From positions 2,863,531 to 2,927,530 of the forward strand of contig NZ_CP121472.1 of the NCBI RefSeq assembly GCF_036208045.1: a DNA stretch of 64,000 nt, in the 5' to 3' direction. Made by a program: the position numbers and the translations under genes. The stretch comes from Thiorhodovibrio winogradskyi. GTDB taxonomy: Bacteria; Pseudomonadota; Gammaproteobacteria; Chromatiales; Chromatiaceae. The notes beneath the pieces are model-generated. The model was not told the DNA's origin. It was given only the letters and a program-made list of their open reading frames with translations, and searched no databases. Positions 55,459 to 64,000 of this stretch are shown piece after piece (position 1 is the stretch's first letter; each line of letters opens with the position of its first letter).

Positions 55459-55894
55459 GAGTCAATGTGAGCCGAGGCATGTGCGGGGGACTGTTGAACT
55501 AGACCTGAATCAAGTGACCGTCGGTTGATCGATCGGTGATTTTTTGAGGCTGAGCGACGCGCACCGGGCATCTTACCAGTGTGCCGGTTTGGCGAACCGA
55601 ATTGTAAGTTGCGTCATCGCTTGGGTTCCTTGATGGATAGGAATTCCAAGCTACCCTTAGAATGCAGTGCGGGTGTCAGCGCTTATAAGCTGTTTGGAAA
55701 TTCCTAAATCAGAGGGTTACACGCCTTCGCCGGCTTTCCGAATGCCAACTCCCGCCCAAAACGCCGATTTTCGCTTGCTGAGGACGACGCTAACGGACTC
55801 TTAGACTATCGGTCATTGGGAACGAGGTCAACGGGGGAAATGCGCCTGATCGCACGTCGTTAGGGGCGCGGGACGGACTCAATTACGCGTTCTG
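55459..55894. other. Non-coding stretch before IS3 copy 1
   Basis: No frame with recognisable motifs. The last bases CTG (55892-55894) are the target duplication of the IS3 element. Confidence 0.4.
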
Positions 55895-55977
55895 TATAGT
55901 GGACCCCAATTTTAGGACACTAAATTAAGTTAGTTTTGCCTCATCTGAAGAGACTTGTAAAGACTTGGAGAGAGCAG

Positions 55978-56271
55978 ATGAGTGAGAGACAACGCAAGAC
56001 CTTCAGTGCCGCTTTCAAGGCCAAAGTAGGCTTGGAAGCGGTACGCGGAGTGAAGACGACTAACGAGATTGCGCAGGATCACGGGGTTCATCCGGTCCAA
56101 GTAGGCCAGTGGAAGAAAGCCATCGTGGCGGACGCCGGCAAGCTGTTCGAAGGCCGGCGCGGGCGCAAGAAAGTGGACGACAGTGGCGACGAAGAGCGAC
56201 TCTACAGCGAGATCGGGCGGTTGAAAATGGAGCTGGACTGGCTGAAAAAAAAGTCCGGGGTGAGCCTGTGA
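55978..56271 (+). CDS. IS3 transposase OrfA (copy 1)
   Basis: Protein of 97 residues starting MSERQRKTFS, HTH 'TNEIAQDHGVHPVQVGQWKK', leucine-zipper-like C terminus 'IGRLKMELDWLKKKSG'. An A8 run (56244-56251) containing A AAA AAG near the end permits -1 frameshifting into OrfB to make the OrfAB transposase. Confidence 0.92.
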   Translation: MSERQRKTFSAAFKAKVGLEAVRGVKTTNEIAQDHGVHPVQVGQWKKAIVADAGKLFEGRRGRKKVDDSGDEERLYSEIGRLKMELDWLKKKSGVSL

Positions 56272-57260
56272 GCGTGCGTCGCGGGTGGATCGACATGGGC
56301 GGCCTTGATGATGGCGGGTTAGCGGTCAGTCGCCAATGTGCGCTGCTTGGCGTACATCGCTCTGGAGTGTATGCACACCGCCATGATCGTATTGCCGAGC
56401 CGAGCGAACTGGATCAAAAGTTGTTGCGGCTGATTGATGCGGAATACACCAAGAGACCATTTTATGGGAGTCGACGCATGGTTGTGATGCTGCGCGCACA
56501 AGGCTATGCGGTCAGTCGCAAACGCGTTCAGCGTCTCATGGGCGTTTTAGGTTTAGCCGGCATGTTGCCTGGGCCTCATACAAGCAAGCCGCATCCTGAG
56601 CACAAAATCTACCCCTACTTGTTGCGTGGGCTGGCCATTGTACGGCCCAACCACGTCTGGAGCAGTGACATCACCTATGTGCGACTCGCGCATGGATTTG
56701 CCTACCTGGTGGCCATCATCGACTGGTACTCACGACGAGTCCTTTCTTGGAGATTGTCGAACACAATGGACACGGGCTTTTGCATCGATTGCTTGGAGGA
56801 TGCGCTGCGCCACTATGGGCGCCCGGAGATCTTCAACACCGACCAGGGCGCGCAGTTTACCAGCCTCGCCTTCACCCAGGTGTTGCGTGACGCCGAGGTG
56901 GCCATCAGCATGGATGGGCGCGGCAGAGCCCTGGACAACGTCTTCGTCGAGCGTCTGTGGCGCAGCGTCAAATGGGAGGACATTTACCCCAAGGGCTATG
57001 AGACGCTCACAGAGCTGTTCATGGGCCTCTCGGCGTATTTCCCCTTCTACAACGGTGAACGCCCTCACCAGGGGCTTGGCTACCGAACGCCGGACGATGT
57101 GCATGTGAGCGGCAAAGGAGGTGGTGTCGTGGTTGCTGATCACTTTGGCGATCGCCCGCCAGCGGAGTCGTCGGCTCCGCTACGCTCCGCCGACGACTCC
57201 GCTGGCGAAGAACTGGGGCAGCGCCAATCCGCTGCGACTGAACTGGGCGCGCTAACTTAA
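56268..57260 (+). CDS. IS3 transposase OrfB (copy 1)
   Basis: 330 residues from GTG 56268, overlapping the OrfA stop. rve-type DDE core: 'VWSSDITYVRLAHG' (Asp), 'IFNTDQGAQFTS' (Asp), 'GRALDNVFVERLWRS' (Glu), then 'YNGERPHQGLGYRTPDDVH'. The frame extends upstream in phase for the fusion with OrfA. The tail after residue 290 contains a palindromic GAGTCGTCGGC/GCCGACGACTC repeat. Confidence 0.92.
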   Translation: MSVRRGWIDMGGLDDGGLAVSRQCALLGVHRSGVYAHRHDRIAEPSELDQKLLRLIDAEYTKRPFYGSRRMVVMLRAQGYAVSRKRVQRLMGVLGLAGMLPGPHTSKPHPEHKIYPYLLRGLAIVRPNHVWSSDITYVRLAHGFAYLVAIIDWYSRRVLSWRLSNTMDTGFCIDCLEDALRHYGRPEIFNTDQGAQFTSLAFTQVLRDAEVAISMDGRGRALDNVFVERLWRSVKWEDIYPKGYETLTELFMGLSAYFPFYNGERPHQGLGYRTPDDVHVSGKGGGVVVADHFGDRPPAESSAPLRSADDSAGEELGQRQSAATELGALT

Positions 57261-57299
57261 ATTCGGGGGAAAACTGTCCTTGACATGGGGTCCACCTCA

Positions 57300-58095
57300 C
57301 TGAGAGAATTTGGGCGCGGGCGGGCGAACTGAAGACGAACGCCCTTGGCGCCTTGTCTGACAGGGAAAAGGCGCGGCTACCAAACGACGCGTTGATCGAA
57401 CTCCGGCTCGGGCTCATCATCCCAGGCGGGCGGAACGCGCGCAGGTGAGATCGGCAGCGTTAGTGATCATCAAGACGACTCTCGCAACGTCAGCTCTGGG
57501 TTGCATTGCCGCCGTCGTTGCTTGGAGACCCGATGGCCGTTGTGGGTCGCAAGCTGCCATCTCAGCTGTCTTATGCCCCAAGCGCACGATCAGACTCGAC
57601 CCTCTGAAAGCAATGTCGTGCCCCCTTGGTCCTTTGGCGTCTCAGCAACGGTGTTACTTGTGTTCGGACAATAGGCAATCTGGCGCCCAACGCTCGGGCC
57701 ACCCATGACCTAGCCACGTAGGACCTTTTCGGGTTCATCGGGTGGTTGGACCACCCGGTTGGTTGTGCGTGCCATGGCCGATATTCGGCGATCCGGCGCG
57801 ATGGCATGGGGTTGACGGGTATTGCCCATCAACGCCGTGGCGACCCATTTGGGACCGGTTGCGCACGCCATGGGGCCGGCTCTTATGAACGTAAAGAGCC
57901 GCCTATGGCAAGCGGACTAAAGACAATTAAGGAATCGCTACGCGATGCCGAATTTTTGATCCGAAAGCTTCCCAAAGGAAGACATTACTAAAAGTCTTAC
58001 ACTGAAAGTGCATAGTTTGGACTTGCGATTGGGACAATCAAAAGGCAAAAGCAAAAAATATGCAAAAGGTAAACACAAAGCCATGATAAAAAATA
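57300..58095. other. Non-coding region between IS3 copy 1 and the acyltransferase remnant
   Basis: An unassigned frame ending near 57447 ('LKTNALGALSDREKARLPND') may be the tail of a gene cut by IS3 copy 1. A 28-codon frame at 57905-57991 has no clear ribosome-binding site. Nothing else supported. Confidence 0.35.
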
Positions 58096-58113
58096 GGCCT
58101 TGATCATAACTCC
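58096..58113. repeat. Solo terminal repeat of the DUF6399-type IS
   Basis: GGCCTTGATCATAACTCC, identical to the left end of element B, abuts a truncated acyltransferase gene. No other part of the element remains. Confidence 0.65.
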
Positions 58114-58353
58114 ACCAAATACCTAGTAGAACAGGAAGAATTCTTCTTGCCCTGCGTTCATAAAAATTAATTATTGAAAATTTATGCCGCTCATTTTCAG
58201 AAAGAATAATAGTCGTAATCAAGTAACCGCTAATAATAAAAAAACATCGACTCCAATAAAGCCTCCACTAAACAACTCAAATCCTGCATGAAATAAAATT
58301 ATAGGGGTAACTGCAATAGCTGTTAATCCATCAATTTCCGGGCGATACTTCAT
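58110..58353 (-). pseudogene. Acyltransferase-3 (OafA-like) N-terminal remnant
   Basis: From ATG 58353: 'MKYRPEIDGLTAIAVTPII', 'GFELFSGGFIGVDVF', then a frame change at a T7 run (58238-58244) and 'IISGYLITTIILSENERHKF', 'FYERRARRILPVLL'. This is the start of an OafA/YrhL-type membrane O-acyltransferase. The rest is missing beyond the IS end at 58113. Confidence 0.75.
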
Positions 58354-60365
58354 TTAACTTCCATTAATTTCTTTTTCGTTATTGTGGTACATCGCAGCCG
58401 GATATTTCGCACATAAAAGTGAAATAGACCACGAGTTCTACTTCGCTAGTGCCCCAAACCGCAAAATGAGGTCAGTGCGTCATTAAGATTACGGCATTGC
58501 AGCCTCGCGGGGTTTGGCCACGATAAACTCTTCGTTACGATAGACCTCTTGCACACAGCCCGCCGCTTCCTCAAACCGATGGCGTGAGACGAATACAACA
58601 ACACCCGCTTGGAGTTGTACGAGTTGACCGCAATCGCTGGAGAAGAAGAAGGATCTGCGAGCCAGCAGACGGCGGTGCCAGGTTATAAGATCCGCCTTAT
58701 CGGTTGGCACGAACTTGTAGTTCACGATGAAGGGACGTCCGCTCAAGCGTTCGAGTCCAGCAAAAGATGGCCGAGCTTCCCAGTCTGGCGGATTAAGTTC
58801 CGCCGGTTCTAGCAAAATCGCTGTGTCCGCTTGAGTGTGTGTTGTCAACCAGTCGACGAGATCGCTTTGGGCCGTTGTTAGGGTGGCCTCCAGGCGCCGA
58901 TCTGGGGCGCTCAATACGAACTCGCCCATCCGAATTGCACCCTTCGGTAGCACAATCGCTGCAGCAACGAGCATGGCCGCTGCGGCAGCGCGGCCTGCTT
59001 CGGTGGGGCAGATACCCCGTGCGATATTGTGCGTGATCAGCACGCATGAAAGAAGGAAAATCAAGGCCGAGGGCCGGAAAAGATAGAATGCCGCTAGGAA
59101 GTGCGTATCCCGGTCCAAAAAGGCGAGCAAAGTTGCCCCGAGGACGTACAGATTCAGCAAAGCCAGCCAGATGTTTGCCTCACGTCCGAGTCCATGCTCG
59201 ACTGGGCGCATCCACCAAAGCACCAAAGCCAGGCTCGCATGAGCAACCAATCCGGGGAACCAGTTACGCAAAAAAGCTTTGAGCCCATGCTCGAAAGGCG
59301 CAATGTGCCCGGGGACAGCCATAGCATAGATTTCGTTGACGCTCTGCCCCACTCCGGTCAGATCAATATTGGTTTCGAGTCGTTCGAGGAGGAGAACTAA
59401 GAAGATTGGCAGAACCAATATAGAAAACACCCCAGTTAGACGAACGGTAGCCATTCCTCTTGCTGGTGATAGTGCGTGCAGCAACAGTAGCGCCAAGGCC
59501 CAGAACCCGCCGACAAGAAAGTGGAAATAGGTGCCGAGCGCGGCGCAGAAGATCGCCGCATACCACCGAGCCGAGAAGGCGAATCCTAGACTGAAAAGCA
59601 CTGCCGCATAGGCGAAGAGTTTTGCCTCCACCGTGCCAAAGAGCCATTCGCCTCCAAGCAATGATTGTCCGTTGAGAACAAAGATGGAAAGCCCAGCGAC
59701 AGTCTCGGCGAGCCTTAGCTGAAGGCTCTGCACGACGCGCGCAAGCCCGAAAGCTAGGAGCACCCAAAGTAAGGCAGCGAATACTGTCTTAGCGGTTTCG
59801 AATCCAAGTAAATCAATGCCGCTTCCAATTAGAAAAAAGCTTGCGAAACGACCGTTGGACGAATCGAAGACTGAGTGGTTTGGGCCAAAGCCATCTGGCT
59901 GGACAAAGCGGAACGCCAGGTCAAAATAGTTGATCTCGTTGCCGGACCAATAAACCGGCATCATCCATATTCCAATCACCGCAGCGCACGCGAGGAACAA
60001 AAGTGCGAGATTTGAACTCAAACCGACTCTCTGGACAATGAAATAGATGGATGTCATGGAACCCGCTTGCGATAGAGCTTCCAAAGGTGAAAAGACATAA
60101 TAGCGGCAGAGAAAAAAGAACAGTATCGAGTAACTGACCATGGCCACGAACTGAATAAAGTAGACTGCATTTGGGGCAATTGTGATGCCTAATGCCAAAA
60201 TGGCGAGATTTGCTGCGTAAGCCGCAGCAAATGCGAGCAAGTACCTAAAGACAGGCCAGCGAGCAGAATTTCCAGGAAAGGTCCAGGATCGATTCAGAAA
60301 AAATGAGAGGGTCAAACCAGCTGCATTGAGGTGGACCCCATGTCAAGGACAGTTTTCCCCCGAAT

Positions 60366-61358
60366 TTAAGTTAGCGCGCCCAGTTCAGTCGCAGCGGATT
60401 GGCGCTGCCCCAGTTCTTCGCCAGCGGAGTCGTCGGCGGAGCGTAGCGGAGCCGACGACTCCGCTGGCGGGCGATCGCCAAAGTGATCAGCAACCACGAC
60501 ACCACCTCCTTTGCCGCTCACATGCACATCGTCCGGCGTTCGGTAGCCAAGCCCCTGGTGAGGGCGTTCACCGTTGTAGAAGGGGAAATACGCCGAGAGG
60601 CCCATGAACAGCTCTGTGAGCGTCTCATAGCCCTTGGGGTAAATGTCCTCCCATTTGACGCTGCGCCACAGACGCTCGACGAAGACGTTGTCCAGGGCTC
60701 TGCCGCGCCCATCCATGCTGATGGCCACCTCGGCGTCACGCAACACCTGGGTGAAGGCGAGGCTGGTAAACTGCGCGCCCTGGTCGGTGTTGAAGATCTC
60801 CGGGCGCCCATAGTGGCGCAGCGCATCCTCCAAGCAATCGATGCAAAAGCCCGTGTCCATTGTGTTCGACAATCTCCAAGAAAGGACTCGTCGTGAGTAC
60901 CAGTCGATGATGGCCACCAGGTAGGCAAATCCATGCGCGAGTCGCACATAGGTGATGTCACTGCTCCAGACGTGGTTGGGCCGTACAATGGCCAGCCCAC
61001 GCAACAAGTAGGGGTAGATTTTGTGCTCAGGATGCGGCTTGCTTGTATGAGGCCCAGGCAACATGCCGGCTAAACCTAAAACGCCCATGAGACGCTGAAC
61101 GCGTTTGCGACTGACCGCATAGCCTTGTGCGCGCAGCATCACAACCATGCGTCGACTCCCATAAAATGGTCTCTTGGTGTATTCCGCATCAATCAGCCGC
61201 AACAACTTTTGATCCAGTTCGCTCGGCTCGGCAATACGATCATGGCGGTGTGCATACACTCCAGAGCGATGTACGCCAAGCAGCGCACATTGGCGACTGA
61301 CCGCTAACCCGCCATCATCAAGGCCGCCCATGTCGATCCACCCGCGACGCACGCTCAC
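60366..61358 (-). CDS. IS3 transposase OrfB (copy 2)
   Basis: Translates to the same protein as the OrfB at 56268-57260, with the DDE residues in 'SSDITYV', 'NTDQGAQF' and 'VFVERLWRS'. Intact. Confidence 0.92.
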   Translation of the reverse strand: MSVRRGWIDMGGLDDGGLAVSRQCALLGVHRSGVYAHRHDRIAEPSELDQKLLRLIDAEYTKRPFYGSRRMVVMLRAQGYAVSRKRVQRLMGVLGLAGMLPGPHTSKPHPEHKIYPYLLRGLAIVRPNHVWSSDITYVRLAHGFAYLVAIIDWYSRRVLSWRLSNTMDTGFCIDCLEDALRHYGRPEIFNTDQGAQFTSLAFTQVLRDAEVAISMDGRGRALDNVFVERLWRSVKWEDIYPKGYETLTELFMGLSAYFPFYNGERPHQGLGYRTPDDVHVSGKGGGVVVADHFGDRPPAESSAPLRSADDSAGEELGQRQSAATELGALT

Positions 61359-61648
61359 AGGCTCACCCCGGACTTTTTTTTCAGCCAGTCCAGCTCCATT
61401 TTCAACCGCCCGATCTCGCTGTAGAGTCGCTCTTCGTCGCCACTGTCGTCCACTTTCTTGCGCCCGCGCCGGCCTTCGAACAGCTTGCCGGCGTCCGCCA
61501 CGATGGCTTTCTTCCACTGGCCTACTTGGACCGGATGAACCCCGTGATCCTGCGCAATCTCGTTAGTCGTCTTCACTCCGCGTACCGCTTCCAAGCCTAC
61601 TTTGGCCTTGAAAGCGGCACTGAAGGTCTTGCGTTGTCTCTCACTCAT
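61355..61648 (-). CDS. IS3 transposase OrfA (copy 2)
   Basis: Same 97-residue protein as copy 1 with the A8 frameshift run near its end. Because both IS copies agree throughout their coding regions, they transposed recently or are kept alike by gene conversion. Confidence 0.92.
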   Translation of the reverse strand: MSERQRKTFSAAFKAKVGLEAVRGVKTTNEIAQDHGVHPVQVGQWKKAIVADAGKLFEGRRGRKKVDDSGDEERLYSEIGRLKMELDWLKKKSGVSL

Positions 61649-61860
61649 CTGCTCTCTCCAAGTCTTTACAAGTCTCTTCAGATGAGGCAAAACTAACTTA
61701 ATTTAGTGTCCTAAAATTGGGGTCCACTATACATATCCAGCGACATTCGCGAGGAATGGGCCGATGCCAACCAGCATCACCCCCCAGATTACAAGAAGCC
61801 CAAGAGCGGTATTAAAAATACCAACCCAGGAATAACGGAACATTTGCATGATCAAGGATG

Positions 61861-62592
61861 TCATGCAGCGCCTACGCTCCGATATTGCGCCCCTACCGCA
61901 AGCCGTCCTAGCCACGGTTCCAATCCACGGAGACGGCGCAAGGGACCAGGAAAGAAGAGACGGTAGGTCACTGCAACATTGCTGAATCCGGCAGCTTGCA
62001 TGCGCTCTCGCATCTTTGGGGCAGCAATTAGGATGGCATTCTTATCGAACGGGCATGTGTTGACGGCATGCACGGTGAACGGGTTCCACGGGTTATGCTC
62101 GAAGACAAAAAGCTGCCCGCCGGGTTTGAGCACGCGCCGGATTTCCGACAGCAGGTGGATATGGCATTCTTCCGGGATATGGTGAAATACGCACGCCGCC
62201 AGACCGATGTCGAAGCTATCATCCTTCAGCGGCAGAATCTTACCATCGAAGCACAATGCGTTAAGCCTCTTTATCCCACAGCTTCTTGCGATTTCAAGGC
62301 TACGCCGTGAAACATCAGCCAGTGTGATGTTGGAATCAGGAAAAAGCCTGCGCATATGCGGTGCGGAACCACCCGTGCCACCACCGAAATCGAGTATATG
62401 AGCGGGTGAACGGTCGGGATTGGTCCGCGCCCAGCCATCGACCAGATCTTTAACCTTATAGTACGAGAAAAAGTCTGGTTCTTCTCCTGACAGCCGGATG
62501 TTTTTCCGGTGCATATCCAGGTATTCGTCTGCAAACTTGTCGAATTCTTGCTCGTTCATACCCTTCACTCGTCTCAGCAGTCTCAGCATCAA
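61861..62592 (-). CDS. Class I SAM-dependent methyltransferase
   Basis: Protein of 243 residues with motif I 'ILDFGGGTGGSAPHMRRLFP', 'DDSFDIGLAACVFHHIP' and 'RRVLKPGGQLFVFEHNPWNP', a typical Methyltransf_11/25 enzyme. It overlaps the GT2 gene upstream and the GtrA gene downstream by 4 bp each, so three envelope-glycan genes are translationally coupled. The substrate is unknown, probably a lipid-linked sugar. Confidence 0.88.
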   Translation of the reverse strand: MMLRLLRRVKGMNEQEFDKFADEYLDMHRKNIRLSGEEPDFFSYYKVKDLVDGWARTNPDRSPAHILDFGGGTGGSAPHMRRLFPDSNITLADVSRRSLEIARSCGIKRLNALCFDGKILPLKDDSFDIGLAACVFHHIPEECHIHLLSEIRRVLKPGGQLFVFEHNPWNPFTVHAVNTCPFDKNAILIAAPKMRERMQAAGFSNVAVTYRLFFPGPLRRLRGLEPWLGRLAVGAQYRSVGAA

Positions 62593-63560
62593 TCGTCGGC
62601 TGGCGTTTCAGTGCGCAGCACTTGTTCGACAACAAACAGTGGCCTCCTCTTGGCTTCAATGTAGGTCCGCCCCACATACTCACCCAGAATTCCCATGACG
62701 ATCAGCTGTGTTCCACCCAACAGGAGCATCAAGAGTGCAATGGACGTCCAGCCGGCAATCGTAGCGCCTAATAGCCAGGCTCCAAGAACCCAGAAGCTGA
62801 AGAGAAAGCCGAAAGCCGCACTAAAAAAGCCAAGTGCTGTGGCAAGCCGCAGTGGCAAAATAGAAAAGCTCGTTACCGCGTCAACCGCAAATAGCACCAT
62901 CCGGCGAAAGGGATATTTCGTCTCTCCCGCGAAACGGGCATCGCGGTCATAAAAAAAGGGGGTTTGAGGGAAGCCTGCCCAGCTGACCATGCCGCGGACA
63001 AAACGATAGCGTTCCGGCATGGCCAGCAGCACATCGGCCACACGACGAGACATCAGCCTAAAATCACCAGTGTCGGAGGGAATCTCAATATCTACCATCC
63101 GGTTAAGCAGACGGTAGAAGAGATGCGCCGTGCGAATCTTAAAGGCACTTTCACCCGTTCGGCTGCGGCGGGTGCCGTAGACAACATCATACCCCTCGTC
63201 CATCCGCGCCATCATCTCAGTTAGAAGCTCCGGGGGATCCTGGAGGTCGGCGTCGAGCACGAAGAGTCGCTCGCCGCGAGCGACGCTCAGCCCCGCACTG
63301 AGGGCTAACTGATGTCCGTGATTGCGGGAAAGCAGAACGACCGTAATCCGCGGATCCTCAGTCTGAAACTGGCGCAGGATTTCTCGCGTCCGATCACTCG
63401 AACCATCATCAATCAGCACAAGCTCGTAGTCATTCCCGACCGCTTCCTGACAAGCAGTTATTAGCCGGTTTCGAAGCTCATTCAGAACCGATTCCTCGTT
63501 ATAGCATGGAACGATTGCAGAAAGGCTTGGCATTGTTCTCGTCGCGGGGGGGCGTGACAT
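62589..63560 (-). CDS. GT2 polyprenyl-phosphate glycosyltransferase (GtrB/DPM1-like)
   Basis: Protein of 323 residues. 'LSAIVPCYNEESVLNELRNR', 'LVLIDDGSSDRTREI', 'LFVLDADLQDPPELL' (DxD-like) and 'DTGDFRLMSRRV' form the GT2 core; two C-terminal membrane helices follow ('ATALGFFSAAFGFLFSFWV', 'LMLLLGGTQLIVMGILGEYVG'). It attaches a sugar to undecaprenyl phosphate at the cytoplasmic face; the GtrA-type protein two genes later would flip it. The start may be the later ATG at 63533. Confidence 0.92.
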   Translation of the reverse strand: MSRPPATRTMPSLSAIVPCYNEESVLNELRNRLITACQEAVGNDYELVLIDDGSSDRTREILRQFQTEDPRITVVLLSRNHGHQLALSAGLSVARGERLFVLDADLQDPPELLTEMMARMDEGYDVVYGTRRSRTGESAFKIRTAHLFYRLLNRMVDIEIPSDTGDFRLMSRRVADVLLAMPERYRFVRGMVSWAGFPQTPFFYDRDARFAGETKYPFRRMVLFAVDAVTSFSILPLRLATALGFFSAAFGFLFSFWVLGAWLLGATIAGWTSIALLMLLLGGTQLIVMGILGEYVGRTYIEAKRRPLFVVEQVLRTETPADD

Positions 63561-63679
63561 CTTTGCATCCTTCAGTAATGGCAGGATTTCTGATTACGCT
63601 CACATGTATTTTATTTATCCATGAAAACACTCACTCTCCCAGGAAATCGACCACCGCCCAGGTAGGTAACAACCGCATA

Positions 63680-64000
63680 TCACCGATTGACCTTCTCCCG
63701 AGGCACGACACCGGCGTAATAGGCCCACTGCAATGTCACCGCCATTGCCTGCTCGGGATCAACCAGTGAATGGTAGCCAAGCGCCTGTTTCGCATTCTCC
63801 AAGCTAATTGCCCCTTTCCGTGACGTAAAAACCATGTCTCTACTCGCGCGGCTTGGCGGACGGCGGTAGATCTCCGGCGCATCCATCTTCAACAGCTTGC
63901 GTAACCACCGTTCCGATGCGGGAAAACGTTCCATGGTCAAGCGGGGCAAGGTTCCAAGCGGATCCGTACGCAACAACCGCTTGGCGAACTGTTTGGCTTC
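63680..64000 (-). CDS. NAD-dependent epimerase/dehydratase-like protein, C-terminal part
   Basis: The open frame enters from beyond the right edge and ends at 63680. 'RLLRTDPLGTLPRLT', 'ISLENAKQALGYHSLVDPEQAMAVTLQWAYYAGVV' (in two blocks) is the C-terminal, substrate-domain part of an extended SDR acting on nucleotide sugars or similar. The Rossmann half is outside the window. Confidence 0.65.
   Translation of the reverse strand, partial: EAKQFAKRLLRTDPLGTLPRLTMERFPASERWLRKLLKMDAPEIYRRPPSRASRDMVFTSRKGAISLENAKQALGYHSLVDPEQAMAVTLQWAYYAGVVPREKVNR

Larger units (their letters stand above)
55895..57299 (+). mobile_element. IS3-family element, copy 1
   Basis: 1,405 bp from TATAGTGGACCCC to GGGGTCCACCTCA with a 3-bp target duplication CTG (55892-55894 and 57300-57302). 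The inverted ends share GTGGACCCCA. The coding sequence and length match copy 2 at 60327-61731, which is in opposite orientation. Confidence 0.92.
60327..61731 (-). mobile_element. IS3-family element, copy 2
   Basis: Same 1,405 bp as copy 1 in inverse orientation, flanked by CAT/CAT (60324-60326 and 61732-61734), i.e. target ATG on the minus strand. It interrupts the GtrA-domain gene. Confidence 0.93.
58489..61864 (-). pseudogene. GtrA-domain membrane protein gene split by IS3 copy 2
   Basis: 5' part 61864-61735 ('MQMFRYSWVGIFNTALGLLV') and 3' part 60326-58489 join in frame once the IS and one ATG duplication are removed (1,968 nt, 655 residues). Residues 1-130 form a GtrA domain ('LTLSFFLNRSWTF'); the remainder has about ten hydrophobic segments and a C-terminal soluble part ('LVDWLTTHTQADTAILLEP'). 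GtrA proteins help flip undecaprenyl-linked sugars. The start overlaps the methyltransferase stop (ATGA). Confidence 0.85.

Noticed and set aside
55895-61731. IS3 pair considered as a composite transposon
   Set aside because: Each copy has its own target duplication and the enclosed DNA is the rest of a gene interrupted by copy 2.

Overview
This 64 kb window looks like chromosomal DNA of a gammaproteobacterium, most likely a purple sulfur bacterium (Chromatiaceae or a close relative). The evidence is the core gene content (trxC, cnoX, tilS, accA, ppc, phoU), an exosortase A polysaccharide locus, several Rpn-type PD-(D/E)XK transposase-nucleases and a very heavy load of transposases. The genus assignment is inference. 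No tRNA, rRNA, CRISPR array or replication origin was seen.

Layout. (1) 0-9.4 kb is ordinary dense core genome: two thioredoxin-like genes, tilS, accA, ppc, a COG4255-like gene, an EF-hand protein and phoU. (2) 9.6-23.1 kb is an accessory block. Rpn genes and fragments are followed by a minus-strand integron-type cassette array (about six attC-like sites from 12.5 to 21.07 kb, no integrase seen). It carries toxin-antitoxin pairs, a DUF4258/DUF2283 pair and a small membrane protein. The array is broken by nested insertion sequences: an IS66-like element containing both an IS1595 element and a DUF4338-ISAs1 element, followed by an ISAzo13 element. A group II intron follows, and a 99 % identical 0.8 kb fragment of it lies at 11.1 kb. 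(3) 23.4-32.6 kb is an exosortase A/EPS locus: two glycosyltransferases, a YdcF-like protein, a GNAT/FemAB-like protein, exosortase A fused to EpsI, an amidotransferase and a FemAB protein. (4) 32.9-39.2 kb mixes an Rpn gene, an ACP/SDR/AMP-ligase trio, two toxin-antitoxin modules and several decayed or chimeric genes. (5) A four-gene transposon of 3,951 bp at 39.76-43.71 kb (zinc ribbon, rve transposase, AAA ATPase, RepB/AEP-type primase) sits with a 6-bp target duplication inside a chain-length-determinant-like gene. (6) 45.5-50.2 kb is a surface-glycan modification cluster: a sulfotransferase, an asparagine-synthetase-like protein lacking the glutaminase cysteine, a glycosyltransferase split at a G10 tract, and a membrane-anchored methyltransferase. 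(7) 51.3-55.1 kb holds two adjacent IS elements with DUF6399-type transposases and shared 'GGCCTTGATCAT' ends, flanked by sulfotransferase gene fragments. (8) 55.9-64 kb has two identical IS3 elements in inverted orientation. One cuts a GtrA-membrane protein gene in a translationally coupled GT2/methyltransferase/GtrA operon; an epimerase gene runs off the right edge.

Taken together, the window shows a cell-envelope polysaccharide region being remodelled by transposition. Several insertions can be read to the base, with target duplications and with the host reading frame restored if the element is removed. The least ordinary items are the primase-encoding transposon with a sequestered ribosome-binding site, the DUF6399 IS family with defined ends, the DruA-like/ISAs1 fusion with a slippery A7 site, and the interrupted cassette array.
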